DNA from: an uncultured Clostridia bacterium
Lineage (GTDB): Bacteria; Bacillota; Clostridia; Oscillospirales; CAG-272
Direction: 5' to 3'
NCBI GenBank assembly: GCA_945485605.1
Contig: CALYSG010000031.1
Span: forward strand, 1-14,567
Length of the DNA stretch: 14,567 nucleotides
Shown here piece by piece: positions 11,788 through 14,567 of the stretch (position 1 is the first letter of the stretch; every line of letters starts with the position of its first letter). Both the position numbers and the translations under genes were made by a program. The notes under the pieces are model-generated. The model saw only the letters and a program-made list of their open reading frames with translations. It ran no database searches and was not told the origin of the DNA.

Positions 11788-14567
11788 TTACTTATTCACT
11801 ATTGCCGCACAGCGAGGGCAGAGATGCCCGTCTCCGTCGGCAATTACGTTCTTATCGTGCAGCCAGCAACGGTCGCATTTTTCAGCCTTCGACGCCTCGA
11901 CAAGAACTCCGATACCCGACTGAGTCTCGGTAAACGCGCCCGCCGGTGCGGCTTCGTTCTTCACCTGCACATCTGATACGATGAATACGGTCTTGAGAGC
12001 CTCCTCGCCGAAGCTGTCGAGAAGCTCACATACCTCTTTATCGGTAGCATATACCGTAAGGTCGGCATCAAGCGACTTGCCTATCAGCTTTTCGGCACGT
12101 GCAAGCTCGAGAGCCTTCATAACGTCGTCACGAAGCGAGAAGAGCTTGTCCCAGTGAGCCTCAAGCTCGGCAAATCTCCATTCGGGTCTGACCTCGGGCA
12201 GAGGATTTAAGAAGACACTCTTCTTGTTGTCCGAGCCAAGGTGCGGCATAGCCTGCCATATCTCCTCAGCGGTGAACGAGATCATGGGGGCGATTATCCT
12301 CGTCAGAGAGGAAAGAATATACCACATAGCCGTCTGAGCGGCGCGGCGGAGCTTACCGTCAGCTGCCTCGGTGTAAACTCTGCCCTTCGTTATATCGATG
12401 TAGAGCTTTGACATATCTGTCGTGCAGAAGTTGTTCACGGCGTGATAGAGCACGTGAAATTCGTATTTATCGTAAGACTCGCGCGCGACCTCTGCCAGCT
12501 CGTTTACACGTGTCAGCGCCCACTTATCTATCTCGCAAAGCTCGTCGACGGGCATAAGCCCGGTCTCGGGATCGAAGTCACCGAGGTTGGCAAGCAGGAT
12601 CCTTGCGGTATTTCTGATCTTTCTGTAAGTCTCCGAAAGCTGCTTGAATATAGCATCGGAAACTCTTACATCGACGCGGTAATCACTTGAGGCGACCCAG
12701 AGGCGGACAAGCTCCGCACCGTATTTTTTCACGACTTCGTCGGGGGAGACCGTGTTCCCGAGCGATTTGTGCATCGCCTTGCCCTCTCCGTCGACCGTCC
12801 ATCCGTGTGTCAGTACGGTCTTAAAAGGTGCACCCTCACCCTTAGCCGCAACGGCTGTCAGAAGCGAGGACTGGAACCAGCCGCGGTACTGATCGGCACC
12901 CTCAAGGTAGAGGTCTGCCGGCCATGTCTCATTTTCCTTGCCCTCGAGGACCGAAAAATGGCTCGAGCCGGAATCGAACCAACCGTCAAGCGTGTCGGTT
13001 TCCTTGACGAAGTGCTTCTTGCCGCAGAAGGGGCAGGTATAGTCCTTCGGAAGCAGGTCGGAGGCGTCAAGCTCGTACCAGCAGTTAGAGCCTTTTTCGG
13101 CAAAAAGTGCCGAGACAGACTCGATGGTTTCTTTCGTACAGACCGGCTTTCCGCAATCCTCGCAATAGAATACGGGTATCGGAAGGCCCCAGTGACGCTG
13201 ACGCGAGATGCACCAGTCGGCACGGTCGCGGATCATCTGCGTGATCCTCTCTCCTCCCCACGCGGGTATCCATTCTACGTTTTCGCATGCCTTCACAGCA
13301 TCAGCCTTGAATGCATCGACCGAGCAGAACCACTGCGGAGTCGCGCGGAAGATTATCGGATGCTTGCATCTCCAGCAATGCGGATACTCGTGCTCGATGA
13401 CTTCGGCGGCGAGAAGCGCTCCGCTCTCCTTCATATCGTCAAGGATAGCCTTATTCGATTCCTCATAGTACATTCCCGCGAACTTCCCGGCGTCAGCGGT
13501 CTGATAACCGCGGTCGTCGACTGGAACGACTATCTTCATATTGTAGTTGCGACCGACGATGTAGTCGTCCGCACCGAACCCGGGAGCGATGTGTACGCAA
13601 CCCGTACCGCTGTCCATAGTGACATAATCGGCGTTGACGACAAGGCTCTCACGGTCAAGGAATGGGTGAGCCGCCCTCATATACTCGAATTCGCTTCCGC
13701 GAAGAGTCGCAACGACCTCTTCCTTTGTGAGTCCTCCGGCGGCAAGGGTCTTCTCGGCGAGCGCCGCTGCCGTGATATAGAAGTTTCCGTCCGACGCACG
13801 GGCGACAATATAATCCTCCGCAGGGTTGAGGGCGATGGCAAGGTTACCGGGAAGCGTCCAGGGAGTCGTCGTCCAGATGATGAAATAGGTCCTGTCAAGG
13901 TCGCAAAGAGATCCCAGTCTGCCCTTGTCGTCGATTATTTTGAATTTTACATATATCGAAGTACACTTATCGGTCTGATATTCGATCTCAGCCTCGGCAA
14001 GTGCCGTCTCATCGTGCGGGCACCAGTAAACAGGCTTCAGACCCTTGTAGATATAGCCCTTGCGGAACATTTCGCCGAACACCTTCACCTCTCTCGCCTC
14101 AAACGAGGGATTCATGGTAAGGTAAGGGTTGTCCCAATCGGCAAGTATGCCGAGTCTCTTGAACTGATCTCTTTGACGGCAGACGAAGTTCTGCGCAAAA
14201 TCGCGGCAGGCATTCCTGAATTCGGGAATACTCATCTTCTTTCTGTCGAGCTTGTTCTGCTTGATTATTGCAGATTCAATGGGCATCCCGTGGTTATCCC
14301 AACCGGGAACGAAGGGGACCTTGCAACCCTCCATAATTTTCGACTTATTTATAAAATCCTTAAGAGTCTTGTTTAATGCGTGACCCATATGAAGATTGCC
14401 GTTCGAGAAGGGAGGACCGTCATGAAGCACGAAGGGCTTCTTCCCTTCTGCATTTTTAAGCAGTTCGTTATAGAGATCCTGTTCTTCCCAATATCCGAGC
14501 ATTTCGGGCTCTCTCTGCGGAAGGTTAGCCCGCATCGGGAAATCCGTCTTCGGCAGGTTCAGCGTAT
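11788..14567 (-). CDS. ileS: Isoleucyl-tRNA synthetase, 5' end beyond window
   Basis: The gene runs off the right edge with an open frame. Ahead of the internal Met at 14535 the frame reads TLNLPKTDFP, which matches the usual IleS N-terminus, so only a few residues are missing. The class I motif appears as HMGH in PPFSNGNLHMGH. The WTTTPWTLPGN segment marks the editing domain and WFDSGSSHFSVL the region before the second signature. That second signature reads GKAMHKSLGN (12754-12783) rather than the common KMSKS. A C-terminal zinc finger, CDRCW with CPRC, is complete, as in the bacterial type I enzyme. The product charges tRNA-Ile and proofreads valine. It heads the visible operon and ends 1 nt before lspA. 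A T-box or promoter would lie outside the window. Confidence 0.97.
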   Translation of the reverse strand, partial: TLNLPKTDFPMRANLPQREPEMLGYWEEQDLYNELLKNAEGKKPFVLHDGPPFSNGNLHMGHALNKTLKDFINKSKIMEGCKVPFVPGWDNHGMPIESAIIKQNKLDRKKMSIPEFRNACRDFAQNFVCRQRDQFKRLGILADWDNPYLTMNPSFEAREVKVFGEMFRKGYIYKGLKPVYWCPHDETALAEAEIEYQTDKCTSIYVKFKIIDDKGRLGSLCDLDRTYFIIWTTTPWTLPGNLAIALNPAEDYIVARASDGNFYITAAALAEKTLAAGGLTKEEVVATLRGSEFEYMRAAHPFLDRESLVVNADYVTMDSGTGCVHIAPGFGADDYIVGRNYNMKIVVPVDDRGYQTADAGKFAGMYYEESNKAILDDMKESGALLAAEVIEHEYPHCWRCKHPIIFRATPQWFCSVDAFKADAVKACENVEWIPAWGGERITQMIRDRADWCISRQRHWGLPIPVFYCEDCGKPVCTKETIESVSALFAEKGSNCWYELDASDLLPKDYTCPFCGKKHFVKETDTLDGWFDSGSSHFSVLEGKENETWPADLYLEGADQYRGWFQSSLLTAVAAKGEGAPFKTVLTHGWTVDGEGKAMHKSLGNTVSPDEVVKKYGAELVRLWVASSDYRVDVRVSDAIFKQLSETYRKIRNTARILLANLGDFDPETGLMPVDELCEIDKWALTRVNELAEVARESYDKYEFHVLYHAVNNFCTTDMSKLYIDITKGRVYTEAADGKLRRAAQTAMWYILSSLTRIIAPMISFTAEEIWQAMPHLGSDNKKSVFLNPLPEVRPEWRFAELEAHWDKLFSLRDDVMKALELARAEKLIGKSLDADLTVYATDKEVCELLDSFGEEALKTVFIVSDVQVKNEAAPAGAFTETQSGIGVLVEASKAEKCDRCWLHDKNVIADGDGHLCPRCAAIVNK

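Noticed and set aside
12769..14376. A 535-codon plus-strand open frame opposite ileS
   Set aside because: It is a mirror of ileS codon usage: the minus strand encodes an unmistakable full IleS. The antisense product shows no recognisable domain and is rich in Arg and Val, as expected of a shadow frame.
14533..14535. ATG at 14535 as the start of ileS
   Set aside because: The frame stays open to the window edge, and the residues before this Met (TLNLPKTDFP) are the conserved IleS N-terminus. The true start lies outside the window.

Overview
The window looks like the end of an assembled contig from an endospore-lineage Firmicute, most likely an uncultured member of class Clostridia. The evidence is a spoIIR gene, a preceding candidate sigma-F-type promoter, strong GGAGG ribosome binding sites, several TTG starts, and a clostridial-looking set of core genes. 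The first 14 bases match the 3' end of the Illumina TruSeq Read 2 adapter, so the left edge is a sequencing artefact and not genome.

Layout from the left. (1) Positions 15-726 form a small, visibly AT-richer accessory module. It holds a truncated minus-strand ribbon-helix-helix DNA-binding protein, diverging from a plus-strand SLOG/DUF1273-like protein. The AT-rich gap between them (199-309) carries compact divergent promoter elements, a 21-bp palindrome and a second inverted repeat. (2) Positions 729-3794 carry a minus-strand comM-MBOAT pair with its own sigma-A-like promoter (3766-3794), ending at an intrinsic terminator (729-764). (3) spoIIR (3815-4414) stands alone on the minus strand behind a sigma-F-like promoter. 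(4) Positions 4582-14567 hold one long, tightly packed minus-strand run: ileS, lspA, rluD-type pseudouridine synthase, HAD phosphatase, U32/TrhP-type tRNA-modification protein, a transglutaminase-like protein, rarA, an RNHCP zinc-ribbon protein and udk, closed by a terminator at 4582-4612. Spacings are 1-20 nt or overlapping throughout, except for the 121-nt leader before udk, so this is probably one operon whose promoter lies beyond the right edge. ileS also continues past that edge.

The long run mixes translation and tRNA modification (ileS, rluD-like, trhP-like), lipoprotein maturation (lspA), replication-fork maintenance (rarA), pyrimidine salvage (udk) and poorly understood members (transglutaminase-like, RNHCP). 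Most of the window is ordinary core genome. The unusual parts are the accessory RHH/SLOG module with its operator-like DNA, the uncharacterised genes embedded in the housekeeping operon, and the structured udk leader. No stretch above 300 bases lacks a gene. I saw no tRNA, rRNA, CRISPR array, insertion sequence or riboswitch.
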